A DNA stretch of 64,000 bases, taken from positions 186,001 through 250,000 of the forward strand of contig JAYKXP010000039.1 in the NCBI GenBank assembly GCA_037176845.1, read 5' to 3'. The translations under genes and the position numbers were made by a program. The notes beneath the pieces were generated by a model. The model made no database searches and was not told the DNA's origin. It saw only the letters and a program-made list of their open reading frames with translations. This DNA comes from Paramarasmius palmivorus. Taxonomy: Eukaryota > Basidiomycota > Agaricomycetes > Agaricales > Marasmiaceae. Shown here piece after piece: positions 38,399 to 49,522 of the stretch; within the stretch, counting starts at the first letter, position 1, and every line of letters begins with the position of its first letter.

Positions 38399-40769
38399 AT
38401 GCCCAAAGACGAGAAATCACCAAATGTCCCACCTAGACAGCGGCGCAGTCTGAACAGGTTGTGGATATCGGCCTTGCTTCTCGGTTTCGGCGCGTTTCGT
38501 TCATTGCATGCTAATCATGCAAACCAATACATTTTGTGCTCACAGTCACAAAACATTTACACTGTAAATGCGGAGAAACCTCGTGTAGAATGCCTTGCTG
38601 TTCGCGGTTCATCAATAGTCGAAACGGGTGGTCTCGGTAAGAATTGGTTTTACTCATGGTTGGTTAGGAAGCTTATCTTCGTAAATGTAGACGAGTTGCA
38701 GGAGGCCCTGGATCTTAACCCGTTTTCTTTTCTCCCATGGCTCCCCGAATTCCTACAATTCAAGCCCAAGGTCGTTCACGTAGACACAAACTCTATCGTG
38801 GTGCCTGGTTTGGCAGGTGAGAGACGGCACAGTGTCGTTGATATACATGGTTGAAATACTGGACGGAAGATGCTCATGCACACATTATTGAGAATGGATT
38901 CAAGATGCAGCTGCAGCTTGACACTGCGAAATCTATCACAGGTGTGTGCTTGAACTTACTCGCATATCGTCCAGTGACTTATCCAGTCCTTTAGAGGTCA
39001 TTGAAAGGATCAAGGACTATATTGTCGCTCATCCGGACTTATCCTCGGACCGGTGGATAGAAGGCATGGGTTGGGATCAGAACAAGTGGCCAGAATCCAA
39101 GTTTCCGACTGCAGCAGATCTTGACACAGACCCGCTACTCCGTGGAAGAGCCATAGCTCTCCGTCGTGTCGACGGCCACGCGACATGGGTCTCCACTCGC
39201 GTCCTCGAAATAATGAGAGACCTACCGCCTGATTCTGAAGTTGAAGGTGGTATCATCGTCCGGGACGAGAGTGGAAAACCGACGGGTGTGTTCGTGGATA
39301 ATGCCATCTCCCTGATACCAGCTCCAGAATGGACTGAGGATCAGATTGGCGAATATTTTGACGCAACAATGGAAGAAGCGCTGAAATATGGTTTGACCTC
39401 TATTCACGATGCCGACACGTACCCTCAGATGAGACACTTCTTCATAAAGTGGGTTTGCGAATTCGTTTACTGTAGCAATGCTTATGACACATATTCAGAC
39501 AAGCGGAGGCTGGCAGAATACCTATGCGACTTTATCTTATGCTGAATGGTCATTCGGAGGTACCAGAGAAGGTTCAACTCGTCAACCATGGGAAACAAGG
39601 GCGCTTGACGATTCGGAGTATCAAGATGTATACCGATGGTGTGTTTGGCTATCAGTGTTATAGAACGATTTCTGACGTTTGAACAGGTGCACTAGGCTCT
39701 TGGGGAGCAGCATTGCTTGAACCGTATTCTGATAAGCCCGATACAAGCGGCATAATGCGTAGTACACAGGGAGAGATGGACAAGCTCGTCAGGAAGTACT
39801 GGAAGGATGGGTGGCAAGTGGTATGTATTCATCATTCAGCATAAGTCTACCCGAGTTTTTGAACATGCTCTAGAACATTCATTGCATCGGCGACCGCGCA
39901 AACCATGTCGTCTTGGACATATTCGAAAGTATCATTCAAGGGGATACAAAGGCAAATGTCAGCGAATGGAGACCTCGAATTGAACATGCACAAATAATGA
40001 CCCAGGAGGATCTAGTTCGTGCTGGGAAGCTCGGAGGTCAGTATGGCCAGTCCTGTCAATGCCACTTGAATTGACTGTCAAATAGTGATCACAAGCGTGC
40101 AGCCGACTCATGCGTGAGTGAACTTTACCATACGTATAGCATGTTCTCAACGCCGCCACCTCCCCACTTTAGGACTAGTGACATGTGGTACGCCGAAACA
40201 CGCCTTGTAAGTCATTCCTAGTATACAACACAATACATGTGTCACTCAAGTCAGCCACTATCAGGGCCCGGAGAGGATTAAAGGAGCTTATGCATACCAA
40301 ACTCAACTCAAGTACGAATTTCACACTCTCAGGGAATGATTGCTCATTGAAGTCCAGGAACTCTCAGAAGAATGTCTTACCATTAGGTTCGGACTTTCCT
40401 GTAGAGGGTGTGAACCCGCTCCTTGGTTTCTACGCATCAGTTTCACGGTTGTCCGTCGATGGAACGTCTCCCCATGGATCTGATGGCTGGTGAGTTATCC
40501 CCTCTGTTTATCTTTCAGCGTTTGACCGACTCTTATGCAGGTACTCCAAGGAACGCCTTACTCGAGAACAGGCATTGAAGGGCATGACTCTTGATGCAGC
40601 GTATGCTTCATTCACGGAGAATGAGTTGGGGTCACTGGAGAAGGGCAAGAAAGCTGATTTTGTGGTATTGGATAAGGATATTATGATTGTTCCTTTTGAG
40701 GAGATTTTGCAGGCGAGAGTACAGGCTACAGTGATCGACGGTAAGGTTGTTTATGGAAAGCTAGAGTGA
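38399..40769 (+). CDS. YtcJ-like amidohydrolase (amidohydrolase family 3)
   Basis: Metal-dependent hydrolase of the imidazolonepropionase/amidohydrolase-3 type. An N-terminal hydrophobic segment (LWISALLLGFGAF) after a basic start suggests a signal anchor. The metal site HAH is formed across an intron (PGLA joins DAHAHIIENG). Further blocks: WIEGMGWDQNKWP, DGHATWVS, TSIHDAD, KMYTDGALGSWGAALLEPY, NIHCIGDRANH, PRIEHAQIM, VITSVQPTHATSDM, PLGSDFPVEGVNPL, and the C-terminal LEKGKKADFVVLDKDI. All residues that normally bind metal (HxH, His in IHCIGD, His in IEHA, Asp in GSDFP) appear present. About ten short introns. The substrate is unknown. Confidence 0.9.
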
Positions 40770-41092
40770 GCTCGTATAGCCAAGCGTGTAAATTTATGGA
40801 AGATGCATCGGAGGAAATAGTGTCAGTGATGCTGAGTTTCTTGGACATGGGCGGCCAGGGCCTGCCAGGGCGCCCATCTTATACATCCTTCCTTATCCAC
40901 TGTTCTCTGGATTTCTGACCAGAATCGATATCTGCCATTTTCACTTTTCGGCCACTTGCTTCTGCCGTAGCCTGGCAAGGCGTCTTTGTACAGAAGATAG
41001 TTATTCTGTACCCACTTCTACTGAATTTTCACTATGACGGGTCACCTGCTTATCTGGCGTTGCCTGTTTTCTTATCTTGTCGAACAACTCCC
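40770..41092. other. Intergenic
   Basis: 3' flank of the amidohydrolase and promoter of the dihydroorotate dehydrogenase; nothing further is recognised. Confidence 0.5.
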
Positions 41093-42161
41093 ATGGTTCA
41101 ACTCAACTCCATAGTCATTGAGCCTGAGCTCATAAACACTTCTTGTGCATGGGCATCTGATTACAGTCAGCTCAAGGACTTGTACGAATGTACTTTTACT
41201 GGTGCTGTTACTACGCGAACAGCAACGCCTGGAGGATTCCGCGAGGACGAGCGGCATACGGTGTGTACATTGATCAAGCTCTAGCGATTAGATATTGAGT
41301 ATTCACTAGTGTCTATTGGGCTAGGTTGCTTTCTCCTCCAAGACGACCTCTTCTATCAATTCCTACGGGTACTCGCCGCATCCGTTGTCGTCCTACCTAG
41401 AATGGATTAAACAAATCTTCGAGTCAGATCACAGCAAGAAGTTCAAACCATTCATAATCAGCATAACAGCTTCCAACTCATCTGATCTGGAGCGTATGGT
41501 AGCTGATATCCAAACTTTTCGCGCTGCCATCGGTGACGACACTTCCACACCCTCCCGCATTGCAATCGAACTCAACACATCATGTCCAAACATCCCAGGC
41601 TCTCCTCCGAGTGCCTACTCACCGCTTTCAGAAGGCGGTTTACGGGAACTTCTAGCAGTTCTGAGCGATGCTCACGCAAACGATCGCACCCTCACAATTG
41701 GCCTGAAACTGCCACCTTTTGTGTATCGCCAACAATTCGTTGACTTGATAACGCTATTGAAGCAGTTCTCATATTCACAGCCTGATTCCCGACCTTTCCC
41801 GTTCGCGTTCCTGACATGTACGAATACATTGGGCAACTCCCTGTTCTTTTCCGAATCTATGGAGAACGCGAGTTCCTCGGAATTCGCTTTACCCACCGGC
41901 ACTGGCGGCTTGGCAGGAGAGGCCCTGCACCCTTTGGCGCTAGGGAACGTTTACACTTTCTCGAACTTGTTACGGACCGAAAAAGAATTGAAGGACATAG
42001 CGGTTATCGGCGTTGGCGGGGTGACTGATCGACAGGGTGTGAGAAGGATGCAAAAGGCTGGTGCTACTGTTGTCGGCTGTGCTACGATGCTGGGGATTCA
42101 TGGTGTGAAGGCGTTCGAGATTCTGACTGTTCGATCACCTTGTGAGTCTATATTCACTTAG
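41093..42161 (+). CDS. Dihydroorotate dehydrogenase, class 1A type
   Basis: Pyrimidine-synthesis enzyme oxidising dihydroorotate to orotate. The start MVQLNSIVIEPELINTSCAW is joined across one intron (41260-41325) to VAFSSKTTSSINSYGYSPHP. The sequence contains ELNTSCPNIPG, with Cys at the catalytic position of the cytosolic fumarate-linked class 1A enzymes, LTIGLKLPPF, CTNTLGN, GGLAGEALHPLALGNVYTF and the FMN-binding IGVGGVTDRQGVRRM with VVGCATMLGIHGVKAFEIL. No mitochondrial leader is seen, in line with class 1A. The extreme 3' end is uncertain: a GT at 42141 could start a last intron, after which a stop follows at once; I give the unspliced stop. Confidence 0.85.
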
Positions 42162-42377
42162 ACCCATAACGGACAAATTGTTGATTGACCAAAAACCTAG
42201 AACATACTCTACGCTACGACTAGTGTCCATTCATACTGTCCAATATCCCGCCTATTCTATTGAAGACTGCTCGGGTGTAAATTGGTTTCTTTCTAAGTAG
42301 ATGAAACTCCTGTTTGGCTGGCCTGAGGCTGAAGTGACATATCAATCATCTTAGATTGAATTCGAATAACAATAACC

Positions 42378-43772
42378 TTAAACTGACCTGAGGCTGAGGC
42401 TGGGCTGGCTGGCTGGCCTCCGCCGTAGAGCCGCAGCGTGGATTGTGTCATGCCATGGATGTGAAGGATGGCGTTCTAGGGATCCGATATCGCTGGTGAG
42501 TACCTTGTTGATGTATTCATAGTCCGTATGATTTCCGTGCCGGTCTGGAAGGATAGCTTCGACAAATCCTACCGATACGCTGTTTGTCAGCTGGCATGCA
42601 GCTGTGAGCGCATCCAGCATGGTTGCGCGCGGACCGTTTTCCAAATTCAGGGAGATGAGTTCTGAATGTCGGGGGAGCAACGGGCATACGATCGAGATGA
42701 TCTCTATGGTGGCACTTCCCACAATGAGCGTGAGCGCATAGAGGTATCCGTTGGCAGGGAAAATGATACCGATGCTCTTTTGTAGCCAGCTAATCAGGAA
42801 AAGGGTGGTAAAGCATGTTTTCTCGAATAACTTCTCGGAACCATATGTAGGTCGGCGCATCGGAGCGGCGGCATCTTCAAGGTTGACATGCTGGTGATCT
42901 AAGTTGATTCCATGGCCCAGGACGCGCGAGTTTCGGCGCTTAGTGGGTCGATGACTCAACAGAACCAGATGGGTTGTTGTCATGCCAGTGTGAAGCGCGT
43001 ATTTGGTCTCTTTTGTCCACTTCCTGGGCGGTCGGTATAGCGGGAACTGTTGAGCCAATACACCTTCCATGACTCGGATTAACAGCCCACTGAGTATGAG
43101 ACATCCCTCGCGGAACTGACTCCCTCGCACTGCATAAGCACCCATGACCAGCTGCACGAACAGGACGAAAAAGACCAAATAATGGGGGAACGCGATTTGA
43201 GAACTATAGCTGGCCTCTTCGATATGAAAGGTAATGCCTCTGGTTGGTTGCCGAACACCAGGCGTGTTCATCTCGTCTACCACGTGCGAATAGAGGTGAT
43301 GCATCCAAGGGGCCCTGACAGTTCTCGTAGCGCCCGAAGCTATGTGTGTCAACACTAGTCCAGGAACCGCTTCCTCAGGAGGAACTATCTGGTCCCTTCT
43401 TTGTTCCTCTGCAATGTTTTGCCCCCAACCTAAACATAGAGGCATGGGAAGATATGGCATAGCCGTGCGAAGCTGCTGCTTGATCCCAACGTTTCTTCCT
43501 GGGATCAATAATGCTGCTAGTTCGACTGTATTGATAAGCTGTGGAGAGGAGTTTGGCATGTGGTCCGAGTCTGGAGTGCGAGAATTGAGTTGAAGGGACG
43601 AGGTGCTTTTATCCATCCGTCCTACTCCCATCCAATCAACACTTTTAAGTACATCATTTAGAAGCGTTTGAGAACCTAATTGCCACGACTCAACATGATG
43701 ATCCATCACCCCCAAAGGAGTTAACACAGCGTAACGCTCATACTTTACAAGAATAATGAACGTCCCTTGCAA
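42378..43772 (-). CDS. Intronless multi-pass membrane protein of unknown function
   Basis: A 464-residue uninterrupted frame that I do not assign to a known family. The N-terminal 190 residues are hydrophilic; hydrophobic segments follow (YLVFFVLFVQLVMGAYAV; CFTTLFLISWLQKSIGIIF; YALTLIVGSATIEIISIV), giving perhaps four membrane passes. A conserved-looking C-terminal region includes DYEYINKVLTSDIGSLERHP. It lacks introns, unlike most genes here, and diverges from the HET-like gene with only 82 bp between start codons, so the two are probably co-expressed. Wax-synthase-like enzymes were considered, but their active-site pattern is not seen. Confidence 0.6.
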   Translation of the reverse strand: MQGTFIILVKYERYAVLTPLGVMDHHVESWQLGSQTLLNDVLKSVDWMGVGRMDKSTSSLQLNSRTPDSDHMPNSSPQLINTVELAALLIPGRNVGIKQQLRTAMPYLPMPLCLGWGQNIAEEQRRDQIVPPEEAVPGLVLTHIASGATRTVRAPWMHHLYSHVVDEMNTPGVRQPTRGITFHIEEASYSSQIAFPHYLVFFVLFVQLVMGAYAVRGSQFREGCLILSGLLIRVMEGVLAQQFPLYRPPRKWTKETKYALHTGMTTTHLVLLSHRPTKRRNSRVLGHGINLDHQHVNLEDAAAPMRRPTYGSEKLFEKTCFTTLFLISWLQKSIGIIFPANGYLYALTLIVGSATIEIISIVCPLLPRHSELISLNLENGPRATMLDALTAACQLTNSVSVGFVEAILPDRHGNHTDYEYINKVLTSDIGSLERHPSHPWHDTIHAAALRRRPASQPSLSLRSV

Positions 43773-43810
43773 GATTGTTGGGATCTAGACGCTCGTTTGT
43801 AAAACAGCAT

Positions 43811-43817
43811 TATAAAG
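43811..43817 (+). promoter_or_regulatory. TATA box of the HET-like gene
   Basis: TATAAAG stands 44 bp upstream of the ATG at 43855, inside the 82-bp gap shared with the divergent membrane-protein gene. Confidence 0.5.
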
Positions 43818-43854
43818 CGAGTCATCGTCAAGACACTGACCGACTCACCGCACA

Positions 43855-46194
43855 ATGCAGAAACCGACTCACCCACTAGCTGGAGTGGACCTGCGCGAAC
43901 TACCAGAACTTCCCTCCGCCTTCCCTATTTCCGAACGTTCGGCTCTCGCTCGACTTTTCGTCGAGGACCCGGGAGTCAAAGGTTGTGGCTGGTTCCACCG
44001 TCGCCGAGAGGATCGTTTTCATGTCCTCGCGAACGTCATCCGAGTTGTGTGCAACATTGCCTTTGCACCATTCCTTTCCTTCCCCATTGGCGAGACGGTG
44101 GGGAACGTTGCCTACAGTTTCGCCAAAGCAGGTTGGCAAGACGAGCTCATTGATGTCTCCGACGCTGTTCTTCAGAATCCTCCCTTTGAAGATGATGCGA
44201 GGCCAGAGCAGCTCACTCCACATACGGTATTGCACGCCGCCAATGATTCTAGCAGCAGCGGAAAACTTCCGCAGGTAGACAGCGAAGTTTACGAAAAGAC
44301 AAATTTCGAACCACGGTGGATGCTTCGGGTTTTCATTCGTGATGGTCGCTACAGTGGCCATGAAGAGGTCGAATGGACGGAGGAATATCGTAGTATAGGA
44401 TATACTGCGCTTAGCTATGACATGGAGGCAGCGTATACCCTGTTCAAGGAAGCCGGGCGAACGCTTCGCGATCCACCACCAGACGGAAAGGCTCGGAAGT
44501 TTACCCTAAGAGACCGAAAGCGGGTATCGATAGAGTTCCTTGTAGAGTACTGCTCAGCACATCGTCAGCACCAGAAGGTCGAACCGGATCGGGAGGAGTA
44601 TGTGTGGCTCGGTAAGTGCTACAAAGCATCCACTGTTGTCACAAGGTCGCTGACATTTCAACTAGATGAGTTCTGTCTTTCTCACGAGAGAGAGGAAGCT
44701 GGAGAGAAGCCACACGACGATGAAGCTGAGAGGAAAGAAGTAAACAAGGAAAGAAGTGAGGAGCTTGGTCGTCTTTCAGATATTTTCAGAGACGCGGAGA
44801 CCGTTGTGATCTTTTGCGACAAGATCAACTGCGATCATGCCAACCTGACTTGCCGATGGGCCAACCGTCTTTTCACCTTGGGAGAAATCCTTCACGCCAA
44901 CAAGACGCAACGTATGACCAGACGTTTGGTCCCAGGAGGAAACAGCAGGCCTCAAAGCTACCTTTATCCCGAATCCGGGAGATCATTCCGCGAGAGAATG
45001 ATGCATGATGCGGCGATGGCGGGTAAGTGGCATCTGCATTCCATCCTCCGGCAAAGCAACAATAGCGGAAGTGACACATGGCAAATGGCTATACACGCTC
45101 TCATCGTTGAGGCCATCAGACGGGACCGGGAGTCGGGATACGAGAACCACGAATTTATCGGAAAGGGCTTGAACGGGCTTTTACCGCGTCGAGCCAAACT
45201 ACGCCATCTCAAGGGCAAAGACGGTTGGGCTGACCTCGCTTGGTTGTTGGAACTTAACCAAGGGTTCTATAATCAAGCTGCCCTCGCCGCTGTGTGTTGT
45301 CTCCCTGACAAACCAGAATCTGGAAGTGGTTGGTTAGGTCCACCGATCGAACCAAAGGCGGGAAACGAGCGTCTCGAGCCCCTGGTGACAGCCTTCACCG
45401 TCAGCGGGACAACTAAAGACGGGAAGCCCATCGCACCACTGAATATTGTGGGTGCGAAGACTATTGGGCTTCATCCTGACCTCAAGAGGGATTCGAAGGC
45501 CTTGTTCCGCAACCCCCATGCCCGAGTCATGAAGATAGTTTCCATAACGCTGTTGGTGATCAGCTGGATAATCGCAATAGCCATGTATGCCAGTGCTGTC
45601 ACCAACCCAAGTCTAGCGGCTGGAGCGACAGCAGTGCTTTGGATATCTTCCATTGCGTTCAACTTCTTCCGCCTCATCATTGGTACGATGTACCTTCAAC
45701 GGAGCGGATGGGTCTTCCTTAGCGAAAAGAAATGGAACGATGGGAGTAAAGGTGACGCAGCGTGGGGAAGCCATCCGGAGAAAATCCTCGGGCAGCTAGA
45801 TCGTAGTCTTGACGGACGTATCGTGGAATGGGGAGAGAAACAGATGGCTCCTAGATGGGATGTTCCCGGTAGCCGGTACATGCGTGGACATCTTATCGAC
45901 ATGCGCACTGGTATCAAAGTTCGCGTCGTAGTGGCTAAAAAGCCCAATGCGATGGTTGTGTTAGGGGTTCACGGATGTGGCGTGACGTATATGTTGCTGA
46001 ATCGCTCCGACGACGTGAATGATGTAGCTGGGAAGGTGGGCCTTGCAAATCTACCACCGTTCACACTGGCTGTGACCGACAGGAGTGGGTCAGTTCGGGT
46101 TGGCCCGGCCGACTTCGTGGAACCTGCGGAACCTACGACATGGGAAAAGGTCGGTGCCGCTGTAGGGGTCGGAGCAGCGTTCGCTTTAGTGTAA
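43855..46194 (+). CDS. HET-like membrane protein, intronless
   Basis: A 779-residue single-exon protein. Residues about 180-370 resemble a diverged heterokaryon-incompatibility (HET) domain: YRSIGYTALSYDMEAAYTLF, a long insert, then FQLDEFCLSHERE, EELGRLSDIFRDAETVVIFC and ANRLFTLGEILHA. In canonical HET domains these positions read ALSYxWG, WIDxxCINQ and xxIYxxAxxVxVWLG; the Trp-Gly and Ile-Asn-Gln forms are replaced here. Two membrane helices lie near residues 560-620 (VSITLLVISWIIAIAMYASA; AVLWISSIAFNFFRLIIGTM), followed by about 160 hydrophilic residues. HET proteins trigger self/non-self cell death in ascomycetes; that role is only an inference here. Confidence 0.6.
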   Translation: MQKPTHPLAGVDLRELPELPSAFPISERSALARLFVEDPGVKGCGWFHRRREDRFHVLANVIRVVCNIAFAPFLSFPIGETVGNVAYSFAKAGWQDELIDVSDAVLQNPPFEDDARPEQLTPHTVLHAANDSSSSGKLPQVDSEVYEKTNFEPRWMLRVFIRDGRYSGHEEVEWTEEYRSIGYTALSYDMEAAYTLFKEAGRTLRDPPPDGKARKFTLRDRKRVSIEFLVEYCSAHRQHQKVEPDREEYVWLGKCYKASTVVTRSLTFQLDEFCLSHEREEAGEKPHDDEAERKEVNKERSEELGRLSDIFRDAETVVIFCDKINCDHANLTCRWANRLFTLGEILHANKTQRMTRRLVPGGNSRPQSYLYPESGRSFRERMMHDAAMAGKWHLHSILRQSNNSGSDTWQMAIHALIVEAIRRDRESGYENHEFIGKGLNGLLPRRAKLRHLKGKDGWADLAWLLELNQGFYNQAALAAVCCLPDKPESGSGWLGPPIEPKAGNERLEPLVTAFTVSGTTKDGKPIAPLNIVGAKTIGLHPDLKRDSKALFRNPHARVMKIVSITLLVISWIIAIAMYASAVTNPSLAAGATAVLWISSIAFNFFRLIIGTMYLQRSGWVFLSEKKWNDGSKGDAAWGSHPEKILGQLDRSLDGRIVEWGEKQMAPRWDVPGSRYMRGHLIDMRTGIKVRVVVAKKPNAMVVLGVHGCGVTYMLLNRSDDVNDVAGKVGLANLPPFTLAVTDRSGSVRVGPADFVEPAEPTTWEKVGAAVGVGAAFALV

Positions 46195-46300
46195 TCGAAT
46201 GAAGTCTTTGTTCTTGTTCTGGGGGAATCTTGGCATATGATACAGCACCGTTTGTAATTGGTTCATGTAAATAGCATTGATCTGTGATTTATGCAATCCT

Positions 46301-48025
46301 TTATCCGAAATACATCACTTCCATGGCTTCCAGTCCCGCTGGAAAATCCGCTCTCTATTGTCTTCATCAGCAAACAGTGCATGCCTTGTACGGGGCAAGA
46401 CTTACCTTAAGGCCTATGATTCTCTCATCATCCATGAGAACACCATCAAAGCTATAAGCCTCTTCTGATTTCGTCGCTAGATACGGAAGCACCCCTTTGA
46501 CATCCTCTCTAAATACCTCCAGCTTGTGCAAGTTGTCAGGCGCATCGATAAGCCAAACCCGATGGTTCTCGTTTTCCCCTGATTCCTTCCGAAGTCGATG
46601 CTGTCTGCAATGGTGCTGATTAAAGTCCAACACAATGACCGGCTGGGCCAATCGATGTGCTTGTGGACTTATCAGAACGTATCGCTGACCACAAGTCGTT
46701 GTGATCCAATCCGTCGTTATAGTCCGACCATGGAACCAACGTGTTATTGGTCGACCCCATTGCGCCCAGCCCAAACCCTGCTCACTAGGTGGAGAATAAG
46801 AGTTTGCAAGCAGCTTGAGCAGCGAGCTTCGATGTGCGAAGAAGAGAAACTGAGTAGTAACGGCGGGATTGATGAATGAGACGGTTAGGTGGAACACGAT
46901 GATAGAGTCTAACGCCGACGACCGGAATGGCCTCTCATTACGCGGGATCGTAACCGAGGGGTTCGGTGCACCCCTGCAAGCCAAGTCGGCAACGAAAAAT
47001 CCAGGGACGAGGGCAGGAAGTCGTAGTGTGAGTTGTGGCAACGTGGATTCTGCAACGGGCTCTGCCGGAATCTTCCACAATTCCAATGAACCTTCATAGG
47101 AATTGGTAGCGAGGATGACATCGAGGGAAATAAAGATGGCACTAGTGTATCTCCGAGAAGCAGACTTGATGATCTAAGTCATTGTTAGTTTGGTGGTACA
47201 GCTGGCAAGTAAATCGGTACGAACCGTCTTGATCTTGCTTCTTTTCCAATCCAGGACGTATATCTTGTCCCTATCAAAGTGGCCGGGACGACTGTCTTTG
47301 ACTACTAAAGCTACATAGTCTCCAGATATTTCGATTCCTACACGAACATCCTCGAGCGGACAGTTCTGGGTAAAGGTCATTGCGGGACCAGCCAACGGAT
47401 GAGGTTGTCTTGTCGAAAACTGATAATATTTCACTTCAACGGTTGCAGAGTTTGATGCGCAATGTTTCTCAGCTCTGGATATCAGGTTAGTGCATCGTTC
47501 CGGTTCAACGAAAGATACAACCCTCACGAACGCAGTGATAACAGCAACAAGGTCATGTTCCTCTATGGCTTGCCCAAAGTCCATAATCTTTTCGTCGACT
47601 TCCAGCTTTCCCCAATCTTCTTGGCGTGATCCATCATCTCGGGGCAGAACGACGCAGTTGACAACTCTGCGATTATAATCCGATCGTATGAAAGCACCTC
47701 CTGCAAGTTCGTACAGGATGATTTGAGACTTATCGATCTCTACCCTTTGCATAAAGGTGGGTTTGAATAGCTTCCAGGCCTTTTCACGTTCTTCTAGCAC
47801 CTTCAAGCGGTCTGACGCAGGAAGAGAACATTTTGGGTTATCTTCCATGCCTGCTATATCGAGAGCCATGAGATACTGTAATTGGCTAGAAGTTGCGATA
47901 GCATGTTGTAGAAATCGGTTGGTGACTTGAATGGATAAGAGGTCTTGCAGAGGAGAATAAGATAGTATGTGAATGAGTAATTCCAAGGGCAGATCCAGTA
48001 ATGTCAAGGCCTGTGAGGAAGACAT
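46301..48025 (-). CDS. F-box protein
   Basis: The start MSSSQALTLLDLPLELLIHI at 48025 is the F-box core (LPLELLIHILSYSPLQDLLS), followed by a beta-rich C-terminal half in three exons. The exon ending KIYVLDWKRSKIKT is spliced to an exon covering 47170-46410 (including SYEGSLELWKIPAEP and FLFFAHRSSLLKLL), and then to a short last exon ending GLEAMEVMYFG at 46301. F-box proteins link substrates to Skp1-Cul1 ubiquitin ligases; the substrate is not deducible. The C-terminal region has WD/beta-propeller flavour but no clear repeat motif. Confidence 0.8.
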
Positions 48026-49522
48026 CGAGGTAGCTGGGAAGCAAGGCTGGGACCGGGTGAATTCATCGTTGTCAGCTTCCGGACAACTCGGCTCCGTTCC
48101 ACATCTTGTTCTCATTGCTCAATGTTCAACGTTCAACGTTCATCTCATGTCACTATTCGCACCATTCTTCAGGATTCGATGCTTGAAACGAGTTCACGAT
48201 TCAGGAAATATTTCAAGAATGTCATTGGACTGTCACCGCTCAATAAACCGGGAAAGTATGTCTATCCCAGTGATGCTTGGCACCAGGAAAGCCCGTTGTT
48301 GCGCAGACTGTTGTAGTCCTCACTGGGGTCGCCGCGTCGGCTTCGAATCGTAATGTGAAGCCTCAAAATCGGTATAACCTCCGTCGTATCGATGTGGTGC
48401 TACATATTTAGCATTCGAAATGTAGTGGGTGTTATCTTCATGTCCTCCCATTTAAAATTAACATCCAGCACGGCACAGAATCGGCGAATCTTTGGACGTG
48501 AAAGCAATCAGGTTCATAACTATTCTGATCTGCCATGTTTGCTCGACTAGATGTCGTTCAGTAAGCAGCCCGTCGCCTTTGTTTTCCTTTCGACATGGTC
48601 GTATTCGGAAAGGCTCCTTTCGGCTGGTCGGGTACGTACTCTATGATGCTCTACGTGCGTAGTATGGCTTACGCTTTGTACCGCAGCCTAGACTAATCGT
48701 AATGATATTCGCCGTAAAAGTGCTAGATTGTTCACGAGGGATCGCGAAGCCGTGTGCAGGAAGATCTTCCTTATACTATTCTTACCTGGCTTGCTAATCG
48801 CGTGATATAGTGGTCCCATTCTTGACGCTCTCGTCTGGAATTCGCCTAGTCAAGCTCTCCGTCATATCGGGCTTCTTTATGCTCAAACGTGTACCCCTGT
48901 AGAACTGCTGTTGTGGTCCTCGGACGTCCCCGCGTCCCCTCAAAGCGCGCCTCCACATTCCTCCACGCTTGGATAGCGATCAGCCGCGTGCGGCACGCGG
49001 CCAGAGATGACCTGCACACCTCTGCACACCCGTCTCTCTGCGCTTTGCCGTCCGTCGCCTGCCGACAAATCAATTCTTGAATCCATTCCGATCTCCGACC
49101 AGAGTCACCCCGACTTTTTCTCAACGCCAGAAAAATCTCCGTCGAATCTCCATTTGGTACTACATTAGACATTACTCAATTCGTGAGAAGGGTAACAGTA
49201 TGACAGCACAAAAGACAAATGACAATCAAATCAGATCGTCAGAGGTCGTCACCTTGTGGAAAAGCATGGTTTCTTTGGCTGAGAGATTGCGAGTCTGAGA
49301 TGAGACGAACCAAGAATGTTGAGAAAGCGCTGAGCGAACAGTGAGCGAACATACTCTGAGAGCAAGCGTTGAAACATTTGAGCCACGCTGGAATTTGCCG
49401 GGCTGCCTATTTTGGAAATTCCCACATACTTGGGCAGGGTTTGGACAGTCATTACCTCGCCATAACTCCTTCCAAACTCCCTACCAAGTCCTGCTGGCCG
49501 GATTCCTCTTGGTCCAAGATAC
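48026..49522. other. Intergenic
   Basis: About 1.5 kb between divergent genes. A plus-strand start at about 48595 with a nearby GT runs into a stop after the only plausible splice. No gene or RNA is supported. Confidence 0.4.

Noticed and set aside
42378..43772. Assignment of the membrane protein to the wax-synthase family
   Set aside because: The expected His-Asp-type active-site pattern and segment order are not seen.
48595..48640. Possible small gene starting MVVFGKAPFGWSG
   Set aside because: The only plausible splice leads directly into a stop codon.
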